Positions 63,503 through 64,000 of a DNA stretch of 64,000 bases are shown here, one piece after another. Position 1 is the stretch's first letter, and each line of letters begins with the position of its first letter. Under the pieces are notes generated by a model. That model was given only the letters and a program-made list of their open reading frames with translations, searched no databases and was not told the origin of the DNA. Origin of the DNA: DTU015 sp012837895 (GTDB lineage Bacteria > Bacillota > Sulfobacillia > Fermentithermobacillales > Fermentithermobacillaceae); NCBI GenBank assembly GCA_050952085.1, contig JBMNKH010000001.1, positions 248,001 to 312,000 of the forward strand, written 5' to 3'. The translations under genes and the position numbers were made by a program.

Positions 63503-64000
63503 TTATTTCTTGAGAATAAACCTGCCTAGACGTTTGTCAGTTTGCTTAGCGTAGAGTAAAGCAGGTTGACCGCTGATAAAAACATGCTCAATGCCTGTGG
63601 GTTTCCGGAATGGATCTATGTAAGTAGCGTTGTCGGTAGTATTGACTGGATCAAATACAGTAATATCCGCCACCATACCTGGTTTGAGGATACCCCGGTC
63701 ATTAAGGTGCAAGAACTCCGCGCAGAGCCCGGCTATCCTGTAAACCGCCTTTTCCAAGGCGATCCCCTTTTCACGGGCCCACCGCAGGAAACGCGGGAAA
63801 CTACCGAAATTGCGCGGATGGGGTTTGCCTTCATTCTCATCGGGTGACAGGGGTAGGCCGCTGCCATCGCTACCGATAACATAGTTCTCCTGGGCGAGCA
63901 TATAATCCACGTCTTCATCGCTCATAAGGAACGCTATGCATGTACAATCGCCGCCAGTTTCCACGGCCACCTTAGCAATGGTTTCAGCCATGCTAAGGCC
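63503..64000 (-). CDS. N-acyl-D-amino-acid deacylase (D-aminoacylase)-like amidohydrolase, C-terminal part
   Basis: The frame stays open to the window edge, so the 5' part is missing; 165 residues are visible. Features: CIAFLMSDEDVDYMLAQENY, IGSDGSGLPLSPDENEGKPH with the metal-associated aspartate, HPRNFGSFPRFLRWAREKGI, and the closing beta domain GILKPGMVADITVFDP. This is the C-terminal end of the D-aminoacylase/dihydroorotase-like amidohydrolase group, which removes acyl groups from N-acyl-D-amino acids. It lies upstream of the membrane cluster on the same strand, separated by about 480 nt. Substrate cannot be confirmed without the N-terminal metal site. Confidence 0.82.
   Translation of the reverse strand, partial: GLSMAETIAKVAVETGGDCTCIAFLMSDEDVDYMLAQENYVIGSDGSGLPLSPDENEGKPHPRNFGSFPRFLRWAREKGIALEKAVYRIAGLCAEFLHLNDRGILKPGMVADITVFDPVNTTDNATYIDPFRKPTGIEHVFISGQPALLYAKQTDKRLGRFILKK

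Overview
The window looks like the chromosome of an anaerobic Gram-positive bacterium of the Bacillota (Clostridia-like). The signs are strong AAGGAGG-type ribosome sites, many GTG/TTG starts, copper-amine-oxidase-type stalk domains, a TrkA/TrkH pair, a class I two-subunit fumarase and no outer-membrane genes. Base composition is judged by eye: most genes are GC-moderate (mid 50s), while the CRISPR-cas block is clearly AT-richer. No rRNA, tRNA, transposase or phage gene was recognised.

Layout. 1-5.6 kb: end of a glutamate synthase-like gene, a DUF2007 protein, a two-gene ABC exporter and a HIRAN-domain protein. 5.8-18.1 kb: a housekeeping and accessory mix (S41 peptidase, class A beta-lactamase-like hydrolase, phosphoribosyltransferase, WYL regulator, membrane-anchored XRE regulator, M20 amidohydrolase, old-yellow-enzyme reductase, DUF1287 protein), with several short-period tandem repeats between genes. 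18.1-27.3 kb: a complete type II-A CRISPR-Cas locus, made of a 47-repeat array, leader, csn2, cas2, cas1, cas9 and a divergent tracrRNA. 27.7-33.2 kb: pyroglutamyl peptidase, a NamZ-like muramidase, trkA and trkH. 33.8-38.0 kb: an aspA-fumA-fumB-malic enzyme cluster that can convert aspartate to pyruvate. 38.2-49.8 kb: lipoprotein hydrolase, MFS transporter, ATP-NAD-kinase-like protein, Clp1-like kinase, zinc-peptidase-like protein, macrodomain protein, a broken lipoprotein gene, an unknown membrane protein and cysteine synthase. 50-58 kb: calcium-type P-ATPase, GNAT, polysaccharide deacetylase, creatininase-family protein, VOC protein, coiled-coil protein and 2-hydroxyacid dehydrogenase. 58.5-64 kb: two amidohydrolases on either side of a four-gene cluster of uncharacterised membrane proteins, one of them DUF6754-like.

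How the genes work together. The cas genes overlap by 4-11 nt and form one minus-strand operon. The array is transcribed in the same direction from a leader next to csn2. The tracrRNA reads the other way from the cas9 5' end, and its anti-repeat pairs with the repeat over 16 nt (15 Watson-Crick pairs and one G-U) plus a 6-nt lower stem. All Cas9 RuvC and HNH catalytic residues are present. Several peptidases, deacylases and amidohydrolases plus the aspartate-to-pyruvate cluster suggest an amino-acid-using metabolism (inference).

The strongest unexplained signals are: a family of alternating hairpin repeats filling two convergent intergenic gaps 15 kb apart (33250-33735 and 48613-48880); the four-gene membrane cluster at 60143-63023; 9-bp tandem repeats on both sides of the Clp1-like gene; and tandem repeats of 10, 12 and 53 bp period in the 12.7-15.1 kb stretch.
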